A stretch of DNA of 64,000 nt. Origin: SZUA-442 sp963753185 (lineage in GTDB: Bacteria; Actinomycetota; Acidimicrobiia; Spongiisociales; UBA5794). The DNA is taken from assembly GCA_963753185.1 (NCBI GenBank), contig CAVWBO010000007.1, positions 1,178,001-1,242,000 on the forward strand, given 5' to 3'. The position numbers and the translations under genes are program-made. Positions 10,269 through 17,918 of the stretch are shown piece after piece. Numbering within the stretch: position 1 is the first letter of the stretch; every line of letters starts with the position of its first letter. Under the pieces are notes generated by a model, which was not told the origin of the DNA, searched no databases, and worked only from the letters and a program-made list of their open reading frames with translations.

Positions 10269-11015
10269 TCACGAGACGGCACCTGTCCACACCGCGACGA
10301 CGATCGCAACGTTGCCGACGAAGATGAGGACCGCGAACCCGACAGCGAACACACGGCGGGCGGCCTTGTATCGCGGGCTCACCACGCCGAGGCTCTGGAA
10401 GAGGCTCCAGCCCCCGTGGTAGATGTGGAGGGCGAGGGCCGCCTGGGCGACGAGGTAGAGGATCGCAACAGGTGGACGCGTGAGGCTTGCGATGATGTTG
10501 TCGTAGACGGCCCCGTAGACGAAGTCGGGGTTCGCCCACCCGAACGTCAGGTCTGCGAGGTGGAACAGCGTGAACAGCAGGATGATGGTTCCACCCCATC
10601 GCATGGTGCGGCTCGCATAGTTCGCCGCTGCGTAGTGGCGTTGGGCGTCGTACCTGTCCCAGCCGCGGGCCTCCCAGTTGCGTCGGGTGAGTGCGGCCGA
10701 GGCGCCGATGTGGATCGCGAATGCGGCGATGAGGCCGATACGGAAGAGCCACAGGACCGTTCCATGCGGGAGGATGTCGCCTCCGAGGTTGCGGAGGGCC
10801 TCGCCGTAGAGATCGATCTCGTACTGTCCGAGGTCGTTCATCCCGAGGAAGATCTTCAGGTTCCCGATCATGTGCGCGAGCACATAGAGAAGGAGCCCGA
10901 TTCCCGTGAGCGCCATCAGCCACTTGAGTCCGATGGAGGAGGAGAAGAATCCTCCGAGCCAGTCCTGCCATCGCTCCCTGCGATGGACGTCAGCACGCTG
11001 GTGAGTGGTCGTCAC
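10269..11015 (-). CDS. sdhC: Succinate dehydrogenase cytochrome b558 subunit, type B
   Basis: It is the membrane anchor that holds the hemes and the quinone site. The 248-residue protein has five hydrophobic helices starting near residues 30, 88, 139, 180 and 222. Helix-associated His residues (in YVLAHMIGN, AFAIHIGAS, TLFHLADL and LALHIYHGG) are candidate heme ligands. No SdhD is present, as expected for a type-B complex. The start is GTG 11015 with aagga 7 nt upstream. It is the first gene of sdhC-sdhA-sdhB and is divergent from whiB. Confidence 0.9.
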   Translation of the reverse strand: MTTTHQRADVHRRERWQDWLGGFFSSSIGLKWLMALTGIGLLLYVLAHMIGNLKIFLGMNDLGQYEIDLYGEALRNLGGDILPHGTVLWLFRIGLIAAFAIHIGASAALTRRNWEARGWDRYDAQRHYAAANYASRTMRWGGTIILLFTLFHLADLTFGWANPDFVYGAVYDNIIASLTRPPVAILYLVAQAALALHIYHGGWSLFQSLGVVSPRYKAARRVFAVGFAVLIFVGNVAIVVAVWTGAVS

Positions 11016-11163
11016 GAACCGATCCTTCGTCGTTGCCTGTCCGGATGATTATCGCGGGCTTCGGGAGCTGTTGCGACGCGGACCGTGGATCACCTGCGGA
11101 GGTGGGCTCGCGGAGCGACTATTCCACCGTCGAACGCGAAATCCTTGACAAGCGAACGGAATT

Positions 11164-11225
11164 GCGCGCGCGCGGACTTGACACGCGCGCGCGCCCTTGG
11201 TTGAATCACAGAATTGTAATTACAA
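11164..11225 (+). promoter_or_regulatory. whiB promoter with flanking (CG)n runs and a palindrome at the start site
   Basis: TTGACA (11178-11183), a 17-nt spacer and TTGAAT (11201-11206) form the best sigma-70-like promoter in the window. Alternating GC runs (about 11164-11174 and 11183-11193) flank the -35 as an inverted repeat. A perfect 12-nt palindrome TTGTAATTACAA (11214-11225) covers the expected transcript start and is a candidate operator. Confidence 0.6.
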
Positions 11226-11241
11226 CCTTGTAGGAGCCCGC

Positions 11242-11529
11242 GTGATCGTCGACCTTCTCGAAGCGCTCAAGGACGGCGGTATCGACATGTCCTGGCAGGA
11301 CTTTGCCAACTGCCGGGGCGCCGATCCCGACTTGTTCTTCCCCGAACGCGGCGCGTCGACGCGCGTCGCGAAATCCATCTGCAGGGAGTGCACCGTGCGA
11401 GACGAGTGTCTCGAATTCGCGATCGTCTCCAGCGAGAAGTTCGGTATCTGGGGCGCGATGTCCGAGCGGGAGCGTCGCAAGATCCGTCGCGATCGCCAGA
11501 TCACGATCAGGCGTAGGCGGGTCAGCTGA
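11242..11529 (+). CDS. WhiB-family iron-sulfur transcription regulator
   Basis: WhiB-like proteins carry a redox- or NO-sensitive 4Fe-4S cluster and regulate transcription with the primary sigma factor. The 95-residue product has the four cluster cysteines C24, C47, C50, C56 (C-x22-C-x2-C-x5-C) and the GIWG turn (68-71). A basic C-terminal segment (RERRKIRRDRQITIRRRR) acts as the DNA-contacting tail. I chose GTG 11242 because aggag lies 5 nt before it; an ATG at 11287 would remove the conserved lead-in. The strong dedicated promoter suggests high or tightly switched expression. Confidence 0.9.
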   Translation: MIVDLLEALKDGGIDMSWQDFANCRGADPDLFFPERGASTRVAKSICRECTVRDECLEFAIVSSEKFGIWGAMSERERRKIRRDRQITIRRRRVS

Positions 11530-11615
11530 CGACGACGCCACCCATGCGGACGTGACCCAATCGGGTCCCTCCTTCTGGTGACGTACAATCCGGCCAGACA
11601 ACCAAGGAGTCGTGT

Positions 11616-12557
11616 GTGGTCCTCATCGCCCTGATCATCGCCGTCATCGCCATCGCCATCATCGGTCTCGTCGTCATGGCGCTGCGCTCGGTGGGACAGT
11701 CCGGCGGCCAGGCAATGTCGGCGGCGCCGAGTACCTCCCCGAGGCGGTCGATGCCGCCCGTGCGCGATTTCCACGTTCGCGGGGAGACGGCATCCGTCTA
11801 CTTCGGTGTCCCGCTCGGGGATGCAGAAGCAGGAGCGCACCTCACGGAACTGCTCGCCGCCAACGCGGTCGAGGTCGTCAGGGACAAGGTCGACAGCGGG
11901 CTCCCACTCGAGGGGGTCCACCACATCGCCGTCTTCGCCTTGCGGGGTGAGGATCCCGAGCTCCTCACGACCGTGGATCTCCCGAGCGTCGGCGAACTCC
12001 CCGGTGAGGCTCCCATCCTGTCGCGTGACCCGAAGTCCCACGACCCCATCGGTGCCGTGCAGGCTGTTGCGGCGGACGTCTCCGTGGCGAAGCCGTCTGG
12101 CCCATCCGACTCCCTCGAGTCGATCGTCGATGTCGTTGTTCTCTCAGGCCCGACCGAGGCGCACATGCGGTCCCTCGGGATCGACACCTCATCGATGTCG
12201 CTCGTGGACTTCGCTGTCGGCCTCCTCAGGGTCAGCGGGTACCAGGTCGATCCGGGTCCATCCGGGTTCTCCCTGCCATCGGTGCGCGACGGGAAGGTGT
12301 TCAGGGCATCCAGGGGGGCGGACACGGCGATCCTCGCGATCATCGAGCACGCCGACGGCGAGTATCCGGAACTGGACGAGCGAGTGCTCGCTGAATTCTC
12401 CGTCGCCGTGGCCCAGGCGAGCCCCAAGCGGGCGATCCTGGTCACGGACAAGTTCGGTCCGTACGCCATGTACGAACGGGAGCGGCGTGACAAGCGCCTC
12501 GTCCTCGTCACCAGGGAGCGCCTCCAGGCCTTTGCCGACTCCTTCGAGCTCAGCTGA
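11616..12557 (+). CDS. N-terminally membrane-anchored protein with a possible Mrr-like C-terminal fold
   Basis: The 313-residue product begins with one strong transmembrane helix (2-23) and a Ser/Pro-rich linker (about 30-48). Two soluble parts follow. The first (about 50-140) is unrecognised. The last about 100 residues (GADTAILAIIEHADG, PKRAILVTDKFGPYAMYERE, LVLVTRERLQAFADSF) resemble the back half of an Mrr-type restriction-endonuclease-like fold, in which a strand with ILVT is followed by a helix and a terminal strand. The catalytic D/E-x-K is not evident, so it may be non-catalytic. An aaggag site lies 6 nt before GTG 11616, and TACAAT at 11584 is a possible -10. Confidence 0.6.
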   Translation: MVLIALIIAVIAIAIIGLVVMALRSVGQSGGQAMSAAPSTSPRRSMPPVRDFHVRGETASVYFGVPLGDAEAGAHLTELLAANAVEVVRDKVDSGLPLEGVHHIAVFALRGEDPELLTTVDLPSVGELPGEAPILSRDPKSHDPIGAVQAVAADVSVAKPSGPSDSLESIVDVVVLSGPTEAHMRSLGIDTSSMSLVDFAVGLLRVSGYQVDPGPSGFSLPSVRDGKVFRASRGADTAILAIIEHADGEYPELDERVLAEFSVAVAQASPKRAILVTDKFGPYAMYERERRDKRLVLVTRERLQAFADSFELS

Positions 12558-12667
12558 TCGCAGGGGCGCCAATCGTCGATCGGTAGACTGCTCGACATCG
12601 GAGATGCGCACCGCAGGCGTGTCACCATCGGAACTCTCGTGCAGCCGGGAGCGTTGTCCGAAGCGAG

Positions 12668-13186
12668 ATGGGAACCATGGCCGAACAACCGATCCTGTCA
12701 TGGGAGGAGGTCGCCCACAGGTACGGTCGCAAGATCTACACGTTTGCCTATCGCCTGACGGGCAATCCGGATGATGCGGCCGATCTGGTTCAGGACGTCC
12801 TCCTTCGCGTCCGCAAGGGCCTCGACGACTACACGCCGGGAAGCTTCGAGGGCTGGCTGTGGCGCATCACCCGCAACGCGTTCCTCGACGGTGTCAGGAA
12901 GAAGAATCGAAGACCGACGACACCCCTGCCGGAGGGTGACCACGTCGATCTCGGGTCGAGTCCGTCTCCGGACGAGGTCCTCGCATCGGTCAGGCTTTCC
13001 GATGACGTACAGGCAGCGCTTCTTAAGCTTCCCTATGACTTCCGCGAGGCCGTCGTCCTGTGCGACGTGGTCGGCCTCACCTACGAGGAGATTGCCGATG
13101 CGACGGAGGTGCCCGTCGGAACGGTGCGGTCGCGGATCCACCGCGGCCGCTCGATGCTGAGAGGAATGCTGACATGGCCGGTGTGA
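12668..13186 (+). CDS. ECF-family RNA polymerase sigma factor (SigE-like)
   Basis: The 172-residue protein has sigma region 2 (about 15-80: YRLTGNPDDAADLVQDVLLRV, FEGWLWRITRNAFLD) and region 4 (about 115-168: LPYDFREAVVLCDVVGLTYEEIA, PVGTVRSRIHRGRS). The WxxRITRNxFLD stretch and following basic linker resemble mycobacterial SigE. The start may be ATG 12668 or ATG 12677; neither has a clear ribosome site. TAGACT at 12584 is a possible -10. It overlaps the anti-sigma gene by 13 nt. Together with the RseB-like protein and nearby htrA it suggests an envelope-stress circuit. Confidence 0.9.
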   Translation: MGTMAEQPILSWEEVAHRYGRKIYTFAYRLTGNPDDAADLVQDVLLRVRKGLDDYTPGSFEGWLWRITRNAFLDGVRKKNRRPTTPLPEGDHVDLGSSPSPDEVLASVRLSDDVQAALLKLPYDFREAVVLCDVVGLTYEEIADATEVPVGTVRSRIHRGRSMLRGMLTWPV

Positions 13187-13776
13187 CACCAGAGCCTGAT
13201 AGGACGTCCGTCCTGCTGTCGTGCTACCTCGATGGTGAACTCACCCAGGAGGAGCTCGCGGAGGTGGTCGTCGCGCTCGAGAACGACCTCGACGCGATCG
13301 CCGAGTTCCGGAGCCTTCAGGCGTATCGGAGGGCGGTTCGCTCCCTCCCCATCCTCAACGCGCCCCTCGACCTCCTGCCACGAGGTCACCTCGGAGGGGA
13401 GCTGTCTGCCTATCTCGATGGCGAGCTCGTGACCGAGGAGATACCGGTCGTCGTCGGGCACCTCAAGTCCTGTGACGAGTGTCGGTCCGAGCTCGCCGAG
13501 CTCGACCGTGCCCGGACCGCTGTCCGTGCACTTCCGGGTATCGATCCGCCGGCCTTCCTCGGCGTGTACCGGGCGGAGCAGGAGAGCAGGCGCAGGAGGA
13601 TCTGGCCTGCTGCCGCTGTCGCCGGTGGTGTTGCGGCACTGGCGCTTGCATTCACGCTCAACGCGGCGACGGACGCCGAGCCCGTTGCGATCGACCTCGC
13701 CGACCTCGAGTCCCGCCATGCAGCTGTCGCCTCCGCTCCGTCAGTGCCGACCGGTGTGCAGGTGTCGAGCCCGTGA
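13174..13776 (+). CDS. Zinc-finger-type anti-sigma factor with duplicated domain
   Basis: It is the likely membrane-bound inhibitor of the sigma factor upstream. The 200 residues contain two tandem related segments (about 14-59 and 76-121). Both read L-S-x-Y-L-D-G-E-L and both end in a variant of RxAVRxLP. Only the second has the zinc ligands H96-x3-C100-x2-C103 of anti-sigma domains; the first has lost them. One transmembrane helix (about 143-163) follows and a short extracytoplasmic tail ends the protein. ATG 13174 overlaps the sigma gene by 13 nt and has agagga 8 nt upstream. The stop overlaps the next start (TGATG). Confidence 0.85.
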   Translation: MAGVTPEPDRTSVLLSCYLDGELTQEELAEVVVALENDLDAIAEFRSLQAYRRAVRSLPILNAPLDLLPRGHLGGELSAYLDGELVTEEIPVVVGHLKSCDECRSELAELDRARTAVRALPGIDPPAFLGVYRAEQESRRRRIWPAAAVAGGVAALALAFTLNAATDAEPVAIDLADLESRHAAVASAPSVPTGVQVSSP

Positions 13777-14714
13777 TGGTCATGCTCAAACGTTCGGTCG
13801 TCGTCGGGTCCGCGGTTGCCGTCATGCTGGCAATCGGATCACCGACCGCCCTTGCCGACGACCTCGCCGACATCCTCGAGCGTGCACGGGCGGCCACATA
13901 TACGGCCACCCGCCTCACCGTGTCGGCATGGGGCGACCATACGAACCTCCTGCGAGAGCGTGTGGAGCACGCGCAGGGTGCCGAGATGATCCGCGTCGAC
14001 CAGACCTGGTCGATGGTCGGCAACGGACGCACGGTCAGGATGGGCGACGTGCCTGAAGGTGTTGCCTTCATGACGACGTCGCCTGCGGTCGTTACCGACC
14101 GCTACCGGATCGGTGATGTCGCCGAGTGCACGCACCTGAAGCGCAAGTGCTCGTTGGTCCCCATCCTCGAAGGTGACGTGGTCCGCGCCCGCATGCTCAT
14201 CGATTCACGCACGGGTGCACCTCTCATCACCTACGTGTACGACGGGGCCGGTCGCACGTATCGGACCGTCTCGCTTTCGGAGTTCTCGCCGCATCGCACG
14301 TACGAGTGGCCCGAGGGCACCCGGGACGTTCCGCTCGAGGTCGTGATGCAGGACGACTCGCCGGCGGTGCCCCAGGAGCTGAACGGCTACGAACTCGTGG
14401 ACGTGTTCGACGGCCCTGCAGCTTCCGAGCAGGGTTTCTACTCCGACGGCCTGTTCAGTTTCTCGCTGTTCACGATGCCTCTCGACACGGTTGTCGCGGG
14501 CTTCGAGGATCCGCTCGCGATGCTGACCGATCGTGGTGAATACGACCTGCTCACGACGGCGAGGGACGTCCGGCTGCACTGGGAGGGCAGCGATCGGCAC
14601 TACGTCCTCGTCGGGGACCTCCCGCCAGACCATCTCGAGGCCGTACTGGACGAACTCCCTGAACCGGGCTCCGGGGGCTTCCTCGCGAGGATCTGGCGAG
14701 CGATCTTCGGCTGA
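13776..14714 (+). CDS. Exported MucB/RseB-like regulatory protein
   Basis: The 312-residue product has a signal peptide (cleavage probably after about residue 28, SPTALADD). The N-terminal region (ILERARAATYTATRLTVSAWG) and the following beta-rich segments have the layout of RseB. That protein is a LolA-like periplasmic factor which binds the anti-sigma factor and modulates its cleavage. The order sigma, anti-sigma, RseB-like and the TGATG overlap with the anti-sigma gene support this. I infer that it senses a lipid or misfolded-protein signal. A short basic C-terminus (LARIWRAIFG) is unusual and might touch the membrane. Confidence 0.7.
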   Translation: MVMLKRSVVVGSAVAVMLAIGSPTALADDLADILERARAATYTATRLTVSAWGDHTNLLRERVEHAQGAEMIRVDQTWSMVGNGRTVRMGDVPEGVAFMTTSPAVVTDRYRIGDVAECTHLKRKCSLVPILEGDVVRARMLIDSRTGAPLITYVYDGAGRTYRTVSLSEFSPHRTYEWPEGTRDVPLEVVMQDDSPAVPQELNGYELVDVFDGPAASEQGFYSDGLFSFSLFTMPLDTVVAGFEDPLAMLTDRGEYDLLTTARDVRLHWEGSDRHYVLVGDLPPDHLEAVLDELPEPGSGGFLARIWRAIFG

Positions 14715-14733
14715 CACCCCCGAAACGGGTCGA

Positions 14734-15933
14734 TCAGTCCCGCCCGATCTCGCGCCGTGCGACGACCATCGTGTGGACCTCGTCAGGGCCGTCGGCGATC
14801 CGCAGCGTCCGCATGTTCGCCCACATGCTCGCGAGGGGTGTGTCGTCAGAGACACCCATGCCGCCGTGGACCTGGATCGCCTTGTCGATGACCCACAGGG
14901 CGGTGTTGGGGGCGACGACCTTGATGGCAGATACGTCCCTGGTCGCTGCTCGATTGCCCTGTGTGTCGATGAGCCACGCGGTGTGGAGCACGAGGAGCCG
15001 TGCCTGGTCGATGCGCCACCGCGCCTCGGCGATCCACTGCTGGACGACACCCTGGTCCGCGACCCGCATGCCGAAGGCCTCGCGATCCTTCGCCCTGGCG
15101 ATCATGAGCGCCAGTGCACGCTCGGCCTGGCCGATCGCTCGCATGCAGTGGTGGATCCGCCCGGGGCCGAGGCGGGCCTGGGCGATCATGTACCCCTCTC
15201 CGGGTCCCGAGATGAGGTTGCCTGCGGGAACCCTGACGTCGTGGTACCGGACCTCAGCATGTCCGCCGCGGTGGCGATACCCGAACACGGGCAGGTCGCG
15301 GACGACTTCGACCCCCTCTGCATCCATGGGCACGAGGATCATGGAGTATCGCTGTTTGGGTGGCGCGTCGGGGTTGGTGACCCCCATGACGATCGCGACC
15401 TTCGAGTCAGCGCTCATGGCACCAGAGGACCACCATTTGGTTCCCGAGACGATGTACTCGTCGCCGTCTGCACGGATCGAGCATTGGAGGTTCCTCGGGT
15501 CGGATGAGGCCACTGCAGGTTCCGTCATGCCGAAGTTCGACCTGATCGTGCCGTCGAGGAGCGGCATCAGCCAGCGCTCCTTCTGTGCCGGCGTGCCGAA
15601 CATGTGGAGCACTTCCATGTTGCCGGTATCTGGCGCCGCGCAGTTGGTGGCCTCCGGAGCGAGCTCGATCGACATGCCCATGATCTCCGCGAGGGGTGCG
15701 TACTCGGTGTTGGTGAGGCCTGCGCCGTGTTCCTCGTCAGGCAGGAACAGGTTCCACAGGCCGGCCTCGCGTGCGATCGCCTTGAGCGTCGCCATCTCGG
15801 GAGGTGCCTCGGTCGGATCCTCCCGTGGACCGCGTGCGGCGATGGCGTGTTCGGCCGGGTAGACGTGGTCGTCCATGAACGCGTTGAGGCGATCCTGGTA
15901 CTCGACGGAGCGGGGCGAGTGTGCGAAGTCCAT
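14734..15933 (-). CDS. Acyl-CoA dehydrogenase (ACAD10/11-like)
   Basis: It is an FAD enzyme oxidising an acyl-CoA to the enoyl-CoA. The 399 residues have the three-domain layout: helical N-domain, beta domain with FGMTEPAVASSDPRN and GTKWWSSGA, and C-domain with GPGRIHHCMRAIGQAERAL and IQVHGGMGVSDDTPLA. The GPDEVH near the C-terminus is typical of the group. The branch with a long N-terminus and WNLFLPDEEHGAGLTN resembles ACAD10/11-type enzymes, so the substrate may be long or hydroxylated acyl-CoA. It is convergent with the RseB-like gene and on the same strand as moaE, with a gap of 33 nt. Confidence 0.9.
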   Translation of the reverse strand: MDFAHSPRSVEYQDRLNAFMDDHVYPAEHAIAARGPREDPTEAPPEMATLKAIAREAGLWNLFLPDEEHGAGLTNTEYAPLAEIMGMSIELAPEATNCAAPDTGNMEVLHMFGTPAQKERWLMPLLDGTIRSNFGMTEPAVASSDPRNLQCSIRADGDEYIVSGTKWWSSGAMSADSKVAIVMGVTNPDAPPKQRYSMILVPMDAEGVEVVRDLPVFGYRHRGGHAEVRYHDVRVPAGNLISGPGEGYMIAQARLGPGRIHHCMRAIGQAERALALMIARAKDREAFGMRVADQGVVQQWIAEARWRIDQARLLVLHTAWLIDTQGNRAATRDVSAIKVVAPNTALWVIDKAIQVHGGMGVSDDTPLASMWANMRTLRIADGPDEVHTMVVARREIGRD

Positions 15934-15966
15934 GACGGTGACGCTACTACGCCGGTGCGACGCCGT

Positions 15967-16413
15967 TCAGGCGCCTTCGACCCACTCCTCGCCGCCCGCC
16001 CAACTCTCCTTCTTCCAGATCGGCACTCGAGCCTTCACCTCGTCGATGAGGAACCGGGCAGCTGGGAACGCGGCGTCACGGTGGGCCGCTGAAACCGCGA
16101 CGACGACCGCCGGTTCCCCGACAGCGAGAAGGCCCGTTCGGTGGGAGATCGCGATCTTCGTGATCGGCCACTGCGCCCTCGCCTCTGCGACGATTCCCCC
16201 GATCGTCTCCTCGGCGACACCCGCATAGGCCTCGTACTCGAGGGAGGAGACGTCGCTCCTGCCAGGAGCATGGTCACGGACCATCCCGGTGAAGACGACC
16301 GAGCATCCGGCGGACGGATCTGCGACGAACACATGGTGATCGCCGACATCGAGGGGATCGGGCGAGATAGCGATCCTGTCGGCGCCCGCACCGGCTACCG
16401 AAGCACTCCTCAT
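15967..16413 (-). CDS. moaE: Molybdopterin synthase catalytic subunit
   Basis: MoaE, with thiocarboxylated MoaD, converts cyclic pyranopterin monophosphate to molybdopterin. The 148 residues show GMVRDHAPGRSDVSSLEYEAY, where the Arg binds the substrate, then ISHRTGLLAVGE and VSAAHRDAAF. The catalytic Lys pair lies in VPIWKKESW. No other molybdenum-cofactor gene is nearby. ATG 16413 is only 12 bases from the divergent htrA start and has no ribosome site. A start slightly further in is possible because the first 12 residues are not conserved. Confidence 0.92.
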   Translation of the reverse strand: MRSASVAGAGADRIAISPDPLDVGDHHVFVADPSAGCSVVFTGMVRDHAPGRSDVSSLEYEAYAGVAEETIGGIVAEARAQWPITKIAISHRTGLLAVGEPAVVVAVSAAHRDAAFPAARFLIDEVKARVPIWKKESWAGGEEWVEGA

Positions 16414-16418
16414 ACAAT
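16413..16418 (+). promoter_or_regulatory. -10 box for leaderless htrA transcript
   Basis: TACAAT lies 7 nt before the htrA ATG with no Shine-Dalgarno site. It overlaps the moaE start codon on the other strand, so the htrA promoter must lie within moaE. Confidence 0.5.
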
Positions 16419-16425
16419 CACGACC

Positions 16426-17916
16426 ATGAGCAACGTTACCCCGGATTCCGAGGACCAGGATTCTCAGGTTCCCCTCATCTCCGTGGGGAACGAGGATGAC
16501 GGGGTGAGCGTTGCAGAGGACATGATGGACGAATACGACTCCCCACAGGCACAGGATCGACGGATCGACGAGCAACCGGATCGGAGCTCGTCCCTCGATC
16601 TGTTCGACGAGGCCCCGGCTGACGACACCGGCGAGATGGCGGCCGTTGCGCCCGTCGTTCGCCCTTCATCGTTCGATGCGGAGCCCTTCGACTACGACAC
16701 CTACTACGGCGAGCCTCCGGCATGGCCGACACTCGATGCTTCCCCTCCGGTCGCGCCGGAGCCTCCACGGAAGTCCCGCGACGGAGCACTCTTCTTCGTC
16801 GGTGCGCTCGCCGCAGGCGTCCTCGGCGCCGCGCTCACGGTGGGTGTCCTCGCAGCCACGGGGACCTTCTCGGAACCGGAGGCTCCTCCTCCTTCGAGCG
16901 CGGAGACGGCATCGACCGCGAACGTGACCCCGACGACCTCCGCTCCGATTACGAACACGATCATCACCAACGAGATCGGATCAGCGGTCAACCCGTCAGC
17001 GGTGGCACTCAAGGCGATCCCGTCCATCGTGACGGTCAGCACCTCGACGGGGACGGGAGAGGAGGCCGTTGGCGTCGGATCAGGCTCAGGGGTCGTCCTC
17101 ACATCCGACGGATACATCGCAACCAACGAGCACGTCGTCGATGGCGCCACCAGCTACACCGTCACCTTCGAGGACGGCAGGGTGTACCGAGCCGAGCTCA
17201 TCGGGATGGATGCACTCACCGACCTCGCCGTGTTGAAGATCGAAGCGACCGGCCTCACCCCCATCGATCTCGGATCGACGGAGGGCCTGGTGCTCGGCGA
17301 CCCCGCCATCGCGGTCGGGAACCCGCTCGGGCAGGCCGGTGGGTCATCGGTATCGTCAGGGATCGTCTCTGCCTTCGACAGGAGCGTCGATTTCAGCGAC
17401 GGCTCCACCCTCTTCGGAATGATCCAGACCGACGCCGCGATCAACAGCGGTTCTTCCGGCGGCGCCCTCGTCAACGCCGAGGGGCAACTCATCGGCATCA
17501 CCTCTGCCATCGGCGTATCGAACGCCGGCCCGGAGGGGATCGGCTATGCCATCCCCGTCGAGCTCGTCGAACGGATCACCGCCGAGATCATCGAGAACGG
17601 GAAGGTCGCACACCCGTTCCTCGGCGTCACCATCGGCAACTACGCCGAGGAGCAGAGCGACGGTGCCATCCTGCCGACCGGCGCAGAGGTCGTCTCGATC
17701 GAGGGTGACGACTCGGCTGCTGGCGCAGCGGGGATCCAGGTCGGCGACGTCATCGTCCGGATCGGCGACGAGGAGATCACCTCACAGACAGATCTCATCC
17801 TCGCCGTGCGCCTATACAGGGTCGGTGACGAGGTCGAGTTCGAGGCCATCCGCGACGGTCAGGTCGAGACCTTCACCGTCGTCCTCGGCCAGCGACCAGC
17901 GGAGTTCGGAGGCTGA
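16426..17916 (+). CDS. HtrA/DegP-type serine protease with PDZ domain
   Basis: It is a membrane-anchored envelope protease of 496 residues. A long acidic cytoplasmic segment (1-118) is followed by one transmembrane helix (about 121-145) and a Thr/Ser-rich linker. The trypsin-like domain has the triad H236 (TNEHVV), D266 (LTDLAVLKI) and S344 (GSSGGA). The usual GNSGGP is altered to GSSGGA but the catalytic Ser remains. One PDZ domain occupies about 385-490. Mycobacterial HtrA-type proteases are linked to SigE and RseA; here the sigma/anti-sigma operon lies 2 kb upstream, so a functional link is likely. TACAAT 7 nt before ATG 16426 implies a leaderless transcript. Confidence 0.92.
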   Translation: MSNVTPDSEDQDSQVPLISVGNEDDGVSVAEDMMDEYDSPQAQDRRIDEQPDRSSSLDLFDEAPADDTGEMAAVAPVVRPSSFDAEPFDYDTYYGEPPAWPTLDASPPVAPEPPRKSRDGALFFVGALAAGVLGAALTVGVLAATGTFSEPEAPPPSSAETASTANVTPTTSAPITNTIITNEIGSAVNPSAVALKAIPSIVTVSTSTGTGEEAVGVGSGSGVVLTSDGYIATNEHVVDGATSYTVTFEDGRVYRAELIGMDALTDLAVLKIEATGLTPIDLGSTEGLVLGDPAIAVGNPLGQAGGSSVSSGIVSAFDRSVDFSDGSTLFGMIQTDAAINSGSSGGALVNAEGQLIGITSAIGVSNAGPEGIGYAIPVELVERITAEIIENGKVAHPFLGVTIGNYAEEQSDGAILPTGAEVVSIEGDDSAAGAAGIQVGDVIVRIGDEEITSQTDLILAVRLYRVGDEVEFEAIRDGQVETFTVVLGQRPAEFGG

Positions 17917-17918
17917 CC

